Source: Lentisalinibacter orientalis
GTDB lineage: Bacteria; Pseudomonadota; Gammaproteobacteria; Steroidobacterales; Woeseiaceae
Assembly: GCF_040706535.1 (NCBI RefSeq)
Contig: NZ_JAPDRJ010000007.1
Location: 1 to 64,000 of the forward strand
Direction: 5' to 3'
Length of the DNA stretch: 64,000 bases
Shown: positions 25,834 to 35,016 of the stretch, one piece after another
Position numbering within the stretch: position 1 is the first letter of the stretch
Layout of the letters: the number at the start of each line of letters is the position of its first letter
Position numbers and translations under genes: made by a program
The notes under the pieces: generated by a model
The model's database searches: none
Told to the model about the DNA's origin: nothing
The model's input: the letters and a program-made list of their open reading frames with translations, nothing else

Positions 25834-28110
25834 CTAGTATCGGTAGCTTAGAGCGATCTGCCAGGTCCGTGGATCCAGCGGTAGCTTACTCTGCGCCACC
25901 AAATCTGGCGGCTGCGTTTGGAAGTCTGCTTCAGTGCCTGTGAGACGCGATATGACCAACTCATCCGTAATGTTCTTGCCCACCACAGCGACAGTCCACC
26001 GCTCGTTCGGAAACGTGTAAGCAAGTCGGACATTTATCAAATTTACAGACTCGATAATGTCCGCTTCTCGATTGAGAACGCCTAGATTATTACCACCGGC
26101 AAAATATTCGTCGACGTACTGATGCTCCAATCGCAACCGCGCGCTGCCTGGTATACCGACTGCAGATGGGTCTAGGTCAAATTCAAACCGGGTGCTAGCT
26201 GATAATTCCGGACTCTGAGTTTGCGTCTTACCATCGAGACTGAGTTCCTGGAAGCCATCAGGTACTTCGATGACAGCGGAGCCTTTCAGAAACTCGGCAT
26301 CAAGATACGTAATAGCCGATGAAAATGATAGCCATGGCGCCGGTAAGGCACGGATCTCGAACTCCACACCGCGGTTTCTTGCTTCGCCGATATTCGCCGT
26401 CACGGGCGTTGTGACGTCGAATTCATTTTCGCCGATCAGTTCGACCTGCAAGTCTTCCAGTTCCATCCAGAACAGGGTCACGCTCGTCTGCACACGGCCG
26501 TCGAGGAACTCACCCTTGTGACCAATCTCGTAGTTGTAACCAGTTTCTGGCTCTACCGGCTCACGCTGGCCGAGCGAATAGTTTCCGGCTGTAAAACCCT
26601 TTGAAACCAGGCCGTAGATGAGCTGATTATCGGTTGGTTTAAATTCTAGGCCGACCCGCGGTGATACATCAGTCCAACTGTCCTCATCCGGCAACTGACC
26701 GGTATCATTGAACGGGATCGGAGGATTAATCAATCCAACGAATACTCGAGTCGTATGCTTCTTTTCTTCGTAGGTGTACCGGGCACCGAAATTGAAGGAG
26801 AGTTTCTCCGAGAATTCATAGCTCCAATCCGTGAATACAGCCGACGCATTGGTTTGCACTGACTCGGTTTGCAAGACTTGCACGTTTTCCGGCGGCGTAT
26901 TGGCAACTACGGGCGCCCCAATATCAAACACAAAGTCGGCATTTTCATAGAAGTAGAACAGCCCGAATACGCCCTGCCAGGCGCCTCCGCTGTCATACGA
27001 GAAGAGAAACTCCTGCTGGGCGTACTCAGACGTCAGGTCGAAGAGCAGCGTAGAGGCCGGCAACTGCGTAAGGTCGCCGTCAAGCTGGAACAAATTGTCA
27101 AATTCCCGGTACGACGAAAGCGACGTTAACGTCAGACCATCCATCCAACCCTGTAGATCGACATCGACTGTGGCGCTGAGGCCCCAATCGTCGATACGCT
27201 GAAACGGCTCGACATCAAGTGCGGTCGCGCGAATATCATCGTATGGAATTATCGCGCCCTGGTTCAGAAGCCGCAGATCACCAGAGGTAATTGGCTGAAC
27301 CCGACCCGTGTCACGTGATTTCAGCCAATCCGCCCGCAGCGCCAGATCAACTGTCTCAGCGAGAGGCAAATCGAGTTGGCCGCGGACGGCAGTTACATCT
27401 TTGTTATCAAGATCGCGAGGCGCCTCACCAACGGGTGAGATATTGTCGATATAGCCATCGCGTTCTTCCTTCATGGCATAAATTCGACCCTTCGCGCCCG
27501 TATTAGCCAGTGGGCCGCTGATTCCACCCTGCATGCGGAATAAATCATAATTGCCGGCTGAGGCATCGAATTCCGCTTCAAATTGATCGGTGGGTGCGCG
27601 CTGCGTAATACTTACTGCACCGCCAAGAGCATTCCGGCCGAATTGGGTGCCCTGTGGCCCGCGCAGTATTTCCGCCCTCCCAACATCTATGACATCTGTC
27701 AGGACAGATGTGATTCTCGGTCTGTAGACACCGTTTACGAAGAAGGCGCTACTTCCCTCAGTGCCCGCCGAGAACGAATCATTACCTACGCCACGTATGG
27801 ACAGGAAACCCACTTGGCCGCCATTTACGGTCGTGCCGGGTGCGTAAAATGTAAGCTGCTCAACATCCTGGATGTTCATCTCTTTGAAAAGCTCGCCATC
27901 CAGTACTTGCAAGGAAGCACCTGTGTCGATCGCTACAGTCTCTCGCCGGCGGACGCCCGTTACGACAATCTCTGTCAGCTCCCGGTCCGTAGCGTCTTCC
28001 TCACCCGACGCTGCTTCGTCCGTAGGTGTTTGTGCGATCGCACCAGACGCCAATAGCACGAGAGCTGCGCCGGCTACTGTTGCAAAAAGACGATTCTCGA
28101 TTTCGCTCAT
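25834..28110 (-). CDS. TonB-dependent outer-membrane receptor
   Basis: 758 residues from ATG 28110, which has GGGGAG upstream. A signal peptide (AGAALVLLASGAIAQ) is followed by a TonB box (ELTEIVVTG near residue 45), a plug domain (LSIRGVGND, EILRGPQGTQFGRNALGGAVSI) and a long beta-barrel ending in an aromatic residue (ALSYRY). No N-terminal signalling extension is seen, so it should not act through a FecR-type relay. As first gene of the twelve-gene run it probably brings the substrate, or an iron chelate, across the outer membrane. Sphingomonads and marine gammaproteobacteria commonly pair such receptors with aromatic catabolism. Confidence 0.95.
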   Translation of the reverse strand: MSEIENRLFATVAGAALVLLASGAIAQTPTDEAASGEEDATDRELTEIVVTGVRRRETVAIDTGASLQVLDGELFKEMNIQDVEQLTFYAPGTTVNGGQVGFLSIRGVGNDSFSAGTEGSSAFFVNGVYRPRITSVLTDVIDVGRAEILRGPQGTQFGRNALGGAVSITQRAPTDQFEAEFDASAGNYDLFRMQGGISGPLANTGAKGRIYAMKEERDGYIDNISPVGEAPRDLDNKDVTAVRGQLDLPLAETVDLALRADWLKSRDTGRVQPITSGDLRLLNQGAIIPYDDIRATALDVEPFQRIDDWGLSATVDVDLQGWMDGLTLTSLSSYREFDNLFQLDGDLTQLPASTLLFDLTSEYAQQEFLFSYDSGGAWQGVFGLFYFYENADFVFDIGAPVVANTPPENVQVLQTESVQTNASAVFTDWSYEFSEKLSFNFGARYTYEEKKHTTRVFVGLINPPIPFNDTGQLPDEDSWTDVSPRVGLEFKPTDNQLIYGLVSKGFTAGNYSLGQREPVEPETGYNYEIGHKGEFLDGRVQTSVTLFWMELEDLQVELIGENEFDVTTPVTANIGEARNRGVEFEIRALPAPWLSFSSAITYLDAEFLKGSAVIEVPDGFQELSLDGKTQTQSPELSASTRFEFDLDPSAVGIPGSARLRLEHQYVDEYFAGGNNLGVLNREADIIESVNLINVRLAYTFPNERWTVAVVGKNITDELVISRLTGTEADFQTQPPDLVAQSKLPLDPRTWQIALSYRY

Positions 28111-28322
28111 TGTCACTCCCCGCTTCAAAATTGCCCATGGAAGGCAAAGACAGGTTATCCCCCTGTATTAGAAAGACGACAGGATTCCGCAGTTGTTCCC
28201 ATCCTGCCCGACGCTCACGCCTGGAAGAATGGCCATGTCGTTCCTTTGGTTCCGGCACGACACAGATTCGTCTCCCTCTTTGAAGTACGCTACGATCAGT
28301 GTACGTTCATGGCGATGGACAA

Positions 28323-29036
28323 ATGCCCATGGTGTCTTTGGGGTTACTCTCTCCGAATCTAATACCCGCCCGCCTTGTGGACGCTCGCTCCATACTTCCT
28401 GCGGACATATCGCTGGCGGGCTATGGTTTCAGCGTGCCTCGTTACACCTCTGAGGAGTTCGAGCGCGTGCTGCGACGCTTGATTCAGGAAGAGGGAGTGG
28501 CGGTCGATGATGATCTCGACATGTTAATGGTCACCGGTGAGCTCTTTCTTGCCCACGCGGACAAAACGGACAGATCCGCGATCCTAAAACGCCTTTCTGA
28601 CCGGGTCGCCTGTCGGGTTGCGACCATTCTTGATGCCCTCGGCGCGGCATTTAAGACCGTAGGTGCCTCGCACCTACTCGTAGCAGCACCGTTCACCGCA
28701 GATCAAACAACTCGACTGTCCGACCACCTTGATGAATTTGGGCTGACGGTCATCGGTGCGACTTCCCTCGGCCTAACGAATTCAACAGCATGCTGGGAAT
28801 TGCCTGCAGAGGAGAGCTACCGTTTCATCTTGGACTCCGTTCGCGCTCACCCCGGAGTCGCTTGCCTCTACCTTCCAAACAATCAGTGGCGCGTAACACC
28901 TTTGATCCAGAAGCTAGAGGATGAACTCGCTATCACGATTGTCGCAAATACCCCCGCCTGGATCAGGTACTGCCTCAGAGAACTCGGGGACAGTCGTACT
29001 ATCCCGTCCTTCGGGCGCCTTTTAGCTACGCCCTGA
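28323..29036 (+). CDS. Asp/Glu racemase / maleate isomerase superfamily-like protein
   Basis: About 237 residues. The layout and GYGFSVPRY, LDMLMVTGEL and HLLVAAPFTADQTTRL segments resemble maleate cis-trans isomerases and arylmalonate decarboxylases. The two catalytic cysteines of that superfamily appear absent: the first site reads VTGE and the second lies in LYLPNNQWRV, where Asn occupies the expected place. It may bind rather than catalyse, or use other residues. ATG 28323 is used; GTG 28299 and ATG 28329 are alternatives. It diverges from the TonB receptor operon and converges with the aldolase gene. Confidence 0.75.
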   Translation: MPMVSLGLLSPNLIPARLVDARSILPADISLAGYGFSVPRYTSEEFERVLRRLIQEEGVAVDDDLDMLMVTGELFLAHADKTDRSAILKRLSDRVACRVATILDALGAAFKTVGASHLLVAAPFTADQTTRLSDHLDEFGLTVIGATSLGLTNSTACWELPAEESYRFILDSVRAHPGVACLYLPNNQWRVTPLIQKLEDELAITIVANTPAWIRYCLRELGDSRTIPSFGRLLATP

Positions 29037-29123
29037 GCAATGGTTTCTACCGGAAGTCTCGTTCGCGTCTCGCAGCGGATGCTCTTAAGTCGGTAGCGAA
29101 CACAGCGAGCCTTTTGCTTCGAC

Positions 29124-30194
29124 TCAACTGAGGGCAACGGCGTCCGACTCGCCTGCCGATAGCGGAGATCTCCTGTCGCGGAGCAAGTCGAGCGCGATAT
29201 CCACGATCATATCCTCCTGCCCGCCGACTAGCTTTCTCCGGCCCACTTCGATCAGAATATCCCGGGCGTCGACACCGTAACGACTGGACGCTGCTTCTGC
29301 GTGCCGAAGGAACGACGAATAGACACCCGCGTAACCGAGAGACAGTGTCTCCCTATCTACCCGAACTGGCCGGTCCTGAAGAGGACGTACCAACTCCTCC
29401 GCGGCGTCCATCAGATCAAAAAGCCGCGTACCGTGATTCCACGATTTGCGATCAATGGCCGCAATCGTAGTCTCCAGAGCCGCGTTTCCAGCACCCGCAC
29501 CCATTCCGGTCAACGATGCGTCGATACGTATCGCACCGTTCTGGACTGCAACGATAGTATTAGCAACTCCTAGGCCCAGATTATTGTGAGCATGGATGCC
29601 ACGCTCCGTATGTTTGTCCAACACTTCATCAAAAGCACGGAATCGCGCGGCAACACCATCCATGTCAAGGGCACCTGCAGAATCTGTTACGTAGACACAG
29701 TGAGCGCCATAGCTCTCCATCAGAGAGGCCTGCTCAGCCAATTCCGCTGGCTCGCTCATGTGAGCCATCATCAAAAATCCCACAGTATCCATGCCCAATT
29801 CGCGAGCCGTCTCGATATGCTGCCGCGCAATATCCGCTTCCGTACAATGAGTCGCAATTCGCACGGAGCGGACTCCCAGCCGATACGCCTGGCGAAGGTC
29901 ATCAATAGTACCGATACCTGGCAAGATCAACGTCGCAAGCCGAGAGTGCTCGATTTCTTCCGCTGCCGCCTCAATCCACTCCCAGTCTGTTGCCGCACCA
30001 AACCCGTAGTTGAAACTGCTACCCGACAAGCCATCCCCATGCGCTACCTCAATCGCGTCAACCCGGGCGCGATCCAGTGCACGAGTGATCGCTCGAACCT
30101 GTTTTATCGTGTAGCTGTGCCGAATAGCATGCATGCCATCTCGGAGGGTTACGTCCTGTATATAAAGCTTTTGCCCCGCAATCTCGCCTTCCAT
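29124..30194 (-). CDS. mhpE: 4-hydroxy-2-oxovalerate aldolase (MhpE/DmpG type)
   Basis: 356 residues. It is a HMGL-like TIM barrel with the metal and catalytic features of class II pyruvate aldolases: DVTLRDGMHAIRH near residue 14 (Arg, Asp, His), the HAHNNLGLG metal His pair near 200 and the C-terminal DmpG communication domain. It cleaves 4-hydroxy-2-oxoacids to pyruvate and an aldehyde that is channelled to the acetaldehyde dehydrogenase encoded 17 bases upstream. The ATG has an excellent AGAGGAG ribosome binding site. It is the last gene of the lower meta-cleavage operon, equivalent to carE/mhpE. Confidence 0.95.
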   Translation of the reverse strand: MEGEIAGQKLYIQDVTLRDGMHAIRHSYTIKQVRAITRALDRARVDAIEVAHGDGLSGSSFNYGFGAATDWEWIEAAAEEIEHSRLATLILPGIGTIDDLRQAYRLGVRSVRIATHCTEADIARQHIETARELGMDTVGFLMMAHMSEPAELAEQASLMESYGAHCVYVTDSAGALDMDGVAARFRAFDEVLDKHTERGIHAHNNLGLGVANTIVAVQNGAIRIDASLTGMGAGAGNAALETTIAAIDRKSWNHGTRLFDLMDAAEELVRPLQDRPVRVDRETLSLGYAGVYSSFLRHAEAASSRYGVDARDILIEVGRRKLVGGQEDMIVDIALDLLRDRRSPLSAGESDAVALS

Positions 30195-30211
30195 CTCTTT
30201 TCTCCTCTTAC

Positions 30212-31174
30212 TTAATGCTGCTGCGCGCGCAAGAATCGCGACCTGGCAATTCTTTCCGCTGTCGCCATGGCAGATGCAGTCATTATATCGAGATTGCCCG
30301 AGTAGGTAGGCAGATAGTCTCCTCTGCCTTCTATTTCAAGAAACACTGATGTCTTTGTCCCTGAATACGTACCGTAACCCGGTATCTCAATAGGATGCTC
30401 GTCATCAAAATGATCAAACTGGATTTCCTGCTTCAGCCTGAAACCCGGCACATAAGTCTGAACTTGTTCCACCTTTTCCTTGATCGCGGCCTCAATGGCT
30501 CGGTGGTTCTTTCCTGCGCTTATCGTTAGCACCGTGTCACGCATCGTCAATGGTGGTTCTGCCGGATTGAGGATGATAATCGCTTTGGCCTTTTGGGCTT
30601 TTCCAACAATTTCCAGCCCTCTCGCTGTTGTGGCAGTGAACTCATCGATGTTTGCCCGAGTACCCGGCCCCGCCGATCTGGATGAGATCGAAGCAACGAT
30701 CTCCGCGTAATAGACCTCTGACACGGACGCAATAGCACTAACGATCGGGATCGTCGCCTGTCCGCCGCAACTCACAAGATTGACATTCGGAGCATCTGCA
30801 TGCTCGCCTAGGTTCACCACCGGGACGACAAACGGACCTAGTGCCGCTGGCGTAAGGTCTATAACCTGCTTACCGGCTGCTTGGAGTAGCTCAGCGTGTC
30901 GAGGATGGGCAGACGCCGACGTCGCATCGAATACTAGTTCGACACTCTTGAACTCTTCCATGCTCTGCAGGCCGTCGATCCCTCCAGCCGTAACTTTCAC
31001 CCCATGGTTAGCCGCTCTTGCGAGACCATCGGACGTAGGATCTATACCCGCCATAACAGTGGGTCGAAGCAATTTCGAATACCGAAGGAGCTTGAGAAGT
31101 AGGTCCGTACCAATATTGCCCGAACCAAGGATCGCTACTTCCACGGCACCCCCTCGCCGCTTGCCTTCTATCAT
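30212..31174 (-). CDS. mhpF: Acetaldehyde dehydrogenase, acylating (MhpF/DmpF type)
   Basis: 320 residues from ATG 31174, the start that matches family length and has AAGGTG upstream; longer in-frame starts run into the hydratase gene. The NAD-binding motif is VAILGSGNIGTD, the catalytic Cys lies in NLVSCGGQATIP near residue 132 and the FRTxxY-type C-terminal dimer/channel region is present. It oxidises the aldehyde from the aldolase to acyl-CoA with NAD+ and CoA, as a complex with that aldolase. Together they feed pyruvate and acetyl-CoA to central metabolism. Confidence 0.95.
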   Translation of the reverse strand: MIEGKRRGGAVEVAILGSGNIGTDLLLKLLRYSKLLRPTVMAGIDPTSDGLARAANHGVKVTAGGIDGLQSMEEFKSVELVFDATSASAHPRHAELLQAAGKQVIDLTPAALGPFVVPVVNLGEHADAPNVNLVSCGGQATIPIVSAIASVSEVYYAEIVASISSRSAGPGTRANIDEFTATTARGLEIVGKAQKAKAIIILNPAEPPLTMRDTVLTISAGKNHRAIEAAIKEKVEQVQTYVPGFRLKQEIQFDHFDDEHPIEIPGYGTYSGTKTSVFLEIEGRGDYLPTYSGNLDIMTASAMATAERIARSRFLRAQQH

Positions 31175-31202
31175 CCCGCTCACCTTTCTCCGGCAGTGAT
31201 AT

Positions 31203-31991
31203 TCACGATCCAAAGGACACTCTGCAATCTCCGAGGCCTTCGACGATCCAGTGAAACTCATCTCCAACATCCACCGGCTCGAGGGGAACCAATGCACCCG
31301 TCAGCACAATGTCGTCTTGCTCAAGCGCGATACCATAGCTGCCCAAGGTATTGGCCAGCCATGCAAGCGACCCAATCGGTGTGCCGATGACGTCCCGCCC
31401 GGATCCTGCAGCAATACGTGCGCCATTCTTTTCAAAGATTGCGGTCATTGATGCGAAGTCCGTATCGTCGGCCACAGGGATCGCGTCGCCCAGAACAAAA
31501 GCACCGCATGACGCGTTGTCCGCTACCGTGTCTATGATCGTTATTTGCCAGTCACGGATTCGCGAATCAACTAACTCGATGCAAGGGAATACGTAGCCGA
31601 TAGACTCTCTGACCTCTTCGTCGGTCACACCTGGACCTCGAAGCGTGGTCGACAGCCGCACCGCAATCTCTCCTTCCGCGCGCGGTTGGATAAAGCGTTG
31701 TCCATGCGAAAGCTCGGCACCGCTAGGCACCTGCATCTTCTTTGTCAGGAATCCGAAGTCCGGTTGAAAGACGTTGAGCTGCTTCTGAACCCCTTTCGAC
31801 GTCACCCCAATCTTTTTGCCAACGAGTTCATCGCCAGTCGCAAGGCGCTTGTCCAGCAGCGTGCGAGAAATGCGGTATGCGTCCTCCACTGTGCACTCTG
31901 GATACCGCTGGCTAATGGGGGAAACAACTGTCCTTTCTGTGACGGCAGCGAAGAGCTCCTCGGCCAGCTGATCCAGAACATCTACTCTCAT
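31203..31991 (-). CDS. mhpD: 2-keto-4-pentenoate hydratase (MhpD/CarD type)
   Basis: 262 residues of the fumarylacetoacetase-hydrolase-like fold. Metal-ligand region RAEGEIAVRL and the ELVDSRIRDW and DNASCGAFVLG segments are characteristic of hydratases converting 2-hydroxypenta-2,4-dienoate to 4-hydroxy-2-oxovalerate. Its substrate is the product of the C-C hydrolase encoded at 18833-19666. ATG 31991 with GAGGAG five bases upstream is preferred to GTG 31994. It leads the three-gene lower-pathway operon (hydratase, dehydrogenase, aldolase); the 255-bp gap upstream should hold its promoter. Confidence 0.94.
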   Translation of the reverse strand: MRVDVLDQLAEELFAAVTERTVVSPISQRYPECTVEDAYRISRTLLDKRLATGDELVGKKIGVTSKGVQKQLNVFQPDFGFLTKKMQVPSGAELSHGQRFIQPRAEGEIAVRLSTTLRGPGVTDEEVRESIGYVFPCIELVDSRIRDWQITIIDTVADNASCGAFVLGDAIPVADDTDFASMTAIFEKNGARIAAGSGRDVIGTPIGSLAWLANTLGSYGIALEQDDIVLTGALVPLEPVDVGDEFHWIVEGLGDCRVSFGS

Positions 31992-32249
31992 CACTGCTCC
32001 TCAACAACAGTGCAATAGCGCCGCGAAATGCGGCTCTTCGAACACATAATGTATGCGGAGGGAGCAACAAAGCACCCTGTATACGGGAAAGACGCCCAAC
32101 TCGGCGTAACGCGTCATCGAGATCAACTTTCCGACCTCCCCTGCCTCCCGCCGGCATGCAGTGCATGATCATTACGGGCCAGGATTCCCGAGACCGGCGT
32201 GTCACTATCCTGAAACGATTCAACTCGCTCAGGCAGCTGTCAGGTCAAT

Positions 32250-33074
32250 CTAGTTGAGCGAGAAGCGCTCGCGCAAAAAACGAGCGATGCCCTCGTCATC
32301 GTGATGGCCGATCACGGTCGTGGCGACCGACTTGATCCGTTCGTTGGCGTTCGCCGGTGCATAACACTCGTCAGCCGCCTCGAACATACTGAGGTCGTTG
32401 TCGCTATCACCGAAACAAATCACCCGCTCAAGCCCTAGGAGGTCTTTCAGCGTCTGCACCGCGCCCCCCTTGCTGGCATGGCTGTGATGAATATCCAGCC
32501 AGGACCACTGCTCGCCTTCTAGAGCGACTCCGGAGTAACCCACAAGGTGTCGCTCATCCTCAATACTCGCGATCACAGCGGCGACGGCGTTCGCGTCGCC
32601 AATAGCATTCACGTGTGTCACGATTGCGTCCGACGGCAGCTCGTCCAGTCCGCGCACGGTCAGCTGCGGTTCCACTCGCACCTGCGCGACGACTTCGCGT
32701 TCGGCCCGCGTCCGTGCTGGCGGATGGTACACGGCGCTCTCGTCCCCCTCTCCCAGTGCGAATACGAATGGGGTCAAGCCCTGTTCTCTGCTGGCGCTCG
32801 TGACGTGCTCCAGATCGGCAGGCGTCAGCGTGGCAACGCTCAAGAGCCGCCGGGTGTCGGGATGCCAGATCACCACCCCATTCTTGTAGATCTGCGGCAG
32901 CCTGAAACTGTGTCCGTGGAGCACCGCCCGGGCGCCGTGTAACGTACGCCCCGTCGCGACCGTATACGCGATGTCCCGATCGGCCAGGAGCTTCAGTGTC
33001 TCACTGGTGAAGTCTGAGATTATGGACGCCCGATTAAGTAGGGTGCCGTCGAGGTCGAAGACAATGAGCTCCAT
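32250..33074 (-). CDS. HAD superfamily sugar-phosphatase-like hydrolase (Cof type)
   Basis: 274 residues. HAD motif I is FDLDGTLLN at the very N-terminus, motif II is in VATGRT, motif III is the Lys in SHASKGGAV and motif IV is ICFGDSDNDLSMF. A large C2-type cap domain occupies about 85-185, as in Cof/YbiV-type phosphatases acting on sugar phosphates, PLP or FMN. The active site is complete. It has no obvious relation to the aromatic pathway and may be resident genome or a passenger. The ATG has no strong ribosome binding site. Confidence 0.92.
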   Translation of the reverse strand: MELIVFDLDGTLLNRASIISDFTSETLKLLADRDIAYTVATGRTLHGARAVLHGHSFRLPQIYKNGVVIWHPDTRRLLSVATLTPADLEHVTSASREQGLTPFVFALGEGDESAVYHPPARTRAEREVVAQVRVEPQLTVRGLDELPSDAIVTHVNAIGDANAVAAVIASIEDERHLVGYSGVALEGEQWSWLDIHHSHASKGGAVQTLKDLLGLERVICFGDSDNDLSMFEAADECYAPANANERIKSVATTVIGHHDDEGIARFLRERFSLN

Positions 33075-33831
33075 CTCTAAATCATCTGCTCGGTCGGTTT
33101 GAGTGCGTTTCCAGCCATTTTTGTCTTGCGTTATTCTAATCTAACGCCTGTCACAATTGCGTCGTCAGCGTTGCGCCTAAATCGCTGCTCGGTTTCGAGT
33201 CCCGCCGCCGCTGGCAAAGTTGCTACTGCCGACCGGTAACGGGCTCGTCGATATCCCCCGCCCCCAAGCGTTTACGCACATGTCTAGCAAGGCGTCAACA
33301 GTGCCCCGGACTTTCTCTTGGCGGACGCCACGCACCAGCCAACTCTGATCGCGCTTGCGCCGACGCAGTCTGCAGTAGGTCAGAGTGCATGAATCCGCCA
33401 CACCCTCGATGTTTCGCCGGGAGAGTGAATGGTCGGCTGGCACTGGTCCGCCGTACCGCGCGCACCACCGCCGCTCGCAACACATGGACCAAAACTGAAA
33501 CGGTGCGTTTGTGGCCTAGACTTAGGAGAATTCAATAAACCCCTTTTAACGCCATTCCGCACCTCACCCCGAATTTCTGCCGCCTTTCTCCAGTTTACCG
33601 AACCGCTGACCGTCCACCTGGAGCGCAAATTGCCAGCATGAACGACATCATCCTGCGGGCACTGGACGCCGGCCAGATCGACGGAGACGCGATGATCCGG
33701 GCGGCGATTCTCTGGCGGCTGTTCGCTGAGTCGGTGCACTGACTACGGCGAGCGTGTGCGCCGACAGGATGCGATCTCAGCCGAGCCGCGGGTATGGCCC
33801 CTTCGAGAATCTCCATCGGCTTGTGACGCGC
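33075..33831. other. Intergenic stretch without a convincing gene
   Basis: Several frames are open but none has recognisable protein features. A 34-codon plus-strand frame (33638-33742, MNDIILRALDAGQI...) reads like protein but lacks a clear ribosome binding site and may be the start of a decayed gene. No repeats or RNA genes are visible. Confidence 0.45.
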
Positions 33832-33963
33832 TCACATTTCCTGCTCGATGCGCTCTGCTTCGTCGGGGTGGCCTCGCATGATGCGAACGATCTCGCCGAG
33901 GGCGATCCGGCCCCGCGTCGGCAGATTCCGGATCGCGTCGATGCATTGGTCCGTGGTCGCCAT
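33832..33963 (-). CDS. Small hypothetical protein (43 residues)
   Basis: A short frame with an unusually good ribosome binding site (GGAGGA seven bases before ATG 33963) ending in TGA. The product is charged and probably helical (ending in MRGHPDEAERIEQEM). No family is recognised. It lies downstream of the interrupted gene at 34071-34913 on the same strand, 107 bases away. The ribosome binding site is the main reason to think it is translated. Confidence 0.38.
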   Translation of the reverse strand: MATTDQCIDAIRNLPTRGRIALGEIVRIMRGHPDEAERIEQEM

Positions 33964-34070
33964 CGTGTCTTCCTCCGTGCTTGTGATGTGTCTATCAAGT
34001 TCTATCACGGAGGAAACTAAAGTGGAGCCAAATTGCAATTCGCGAGTCGAAGTCAGCAAGTGGCAACCGG

Positions 34071-34913
34071 TCACTCTGCCTCCGCCATTCGATCACCCAC
34101 GTCTACAAGCCAACGCAGGTATGCAACAGCTTGGCTGACTACAATCACAACGTCACCGCGATCCGGCGCTCTAACCGATTCCGGGTTTGAATGCCTGTAG
34201 TTGTGCGCCGCATCGACCCAAGACCTGAACGCATCGAGGATATTTTCGAGGAAGTCTCGCTGAGAGTCGTCCTTCCCAAGTCCAATTACCATTGGCTTTG
34301 CGTTCCGAATCTTTTCAGCATTCAATCGGTCGACTGAAAAGACTTGCTTGAAGAGGCACTCCACAGCCTCGAACGATTCTCGTACCGTCTTGCGGGCGTC
34401 ACCTTCGATGGCAGCAAACTCGCTTAGGGCAATCTCAAAATGCTGACGCGCCGTTTCATACGCGGGACGATCCAACGCTTTAGCGGTTGACTCCGTTGCG
34501 GCTGCAAACTCTCGATCAACAATGTTTCGGACCTGACCAAATTCGTCAACTGAATAGGCCAGCCCTTCATCGCGAAAAATGCGGTTCAGGGATGCAACCA
34601 GCCTTTGGGCATCTGCGTATTGGGAAGGATTAGTACCGCCTTCCGTCATAATCCGGACCAGGTAGGTCGGTATACTCAGGAGGTCTGAAACATCCAGAGA
34701 AAGCACAAACTGGCGTCAGTCAATCGCACCCATGCCAATCGAACCTGGCCGCTCCCCAAGATTGAGCTCGCAGGCCCGCGCAAGGCTGGCTGAGGTGCTG
34801 CTTTCCAGGCCAGCCAAGTACGCCGTAATTCGTCGCCGGGCGCGGACACTGTCCTGATCCACCTGTTCTTTCGGGTGGTAATACTGTCGATATGGGACCG
34901 GCGGTTCGGACAT
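34071..34913 (-). pseudogene. Hypothetical protein gene interrupted by an in-frame TGA
   Basis: Two frames, 34913-34716 (65 residues, ATG with AAGGA seven bases upstream) and 34706-34071 (211 residues, only a GTG without ribosome binding site), are in the same reading frame, separated by one TGA at 34716-34718 and three sense codons. Read through, they form one protein of about 280 residues whose central part runs IGMGAID-stop-RQFVLSLDVSDLL; a TGG-to-TGA change would explain the break. The C-terminal half, with paired helices and NYRHSNPE, looks like a HEPN or Abi-type helical domain, a suggestion only. It lies next to tRNA-Glu, a usual site for accessory genes. Confidence 0.55.
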
Positions 34914-34987
34914 CGCTGGGTCCTTACGGCTAATTAGATCACCACGGTTCGGAACAATGCGGAGACATGAGGTCTTCTTGCGGTCCG

Positions 34988-35005
34988 GGGATTTGGAAAA
35001 ATCCC
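34988..35005. terminator. Hairpin after the tRNA-Glu gene, weak terminator candidate
   Basis: GGGATTT at 34988-34994 pairs with AAATCCC at 34999-35005 around a 4-base loop. It lies 12 bases beyond the 3' end of tRNA-Glu on the minus strand, where the tRNA transcript should end. No T-run follows, so it is only a candidate. Confidence 0.3.
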
Positions 35006-35016
35006 TTTAGAATCAA

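Noticed and set aside
31912..32223. 103-codon minus-strand frame between the hydratase and HAD genes
   Set aside because: It overlaps the start of the hydratase, is Arg/Cys-rich and lacks family features; the gap more likely holds the hydratase promoter.
33166..33260. Sequence resembling a tRNA 3' half (GGTTTCGAGTCCCGCC then TGG)
   Set aside because: No matching acceptor, D-arm or anticodon arm can be folded on either strand.
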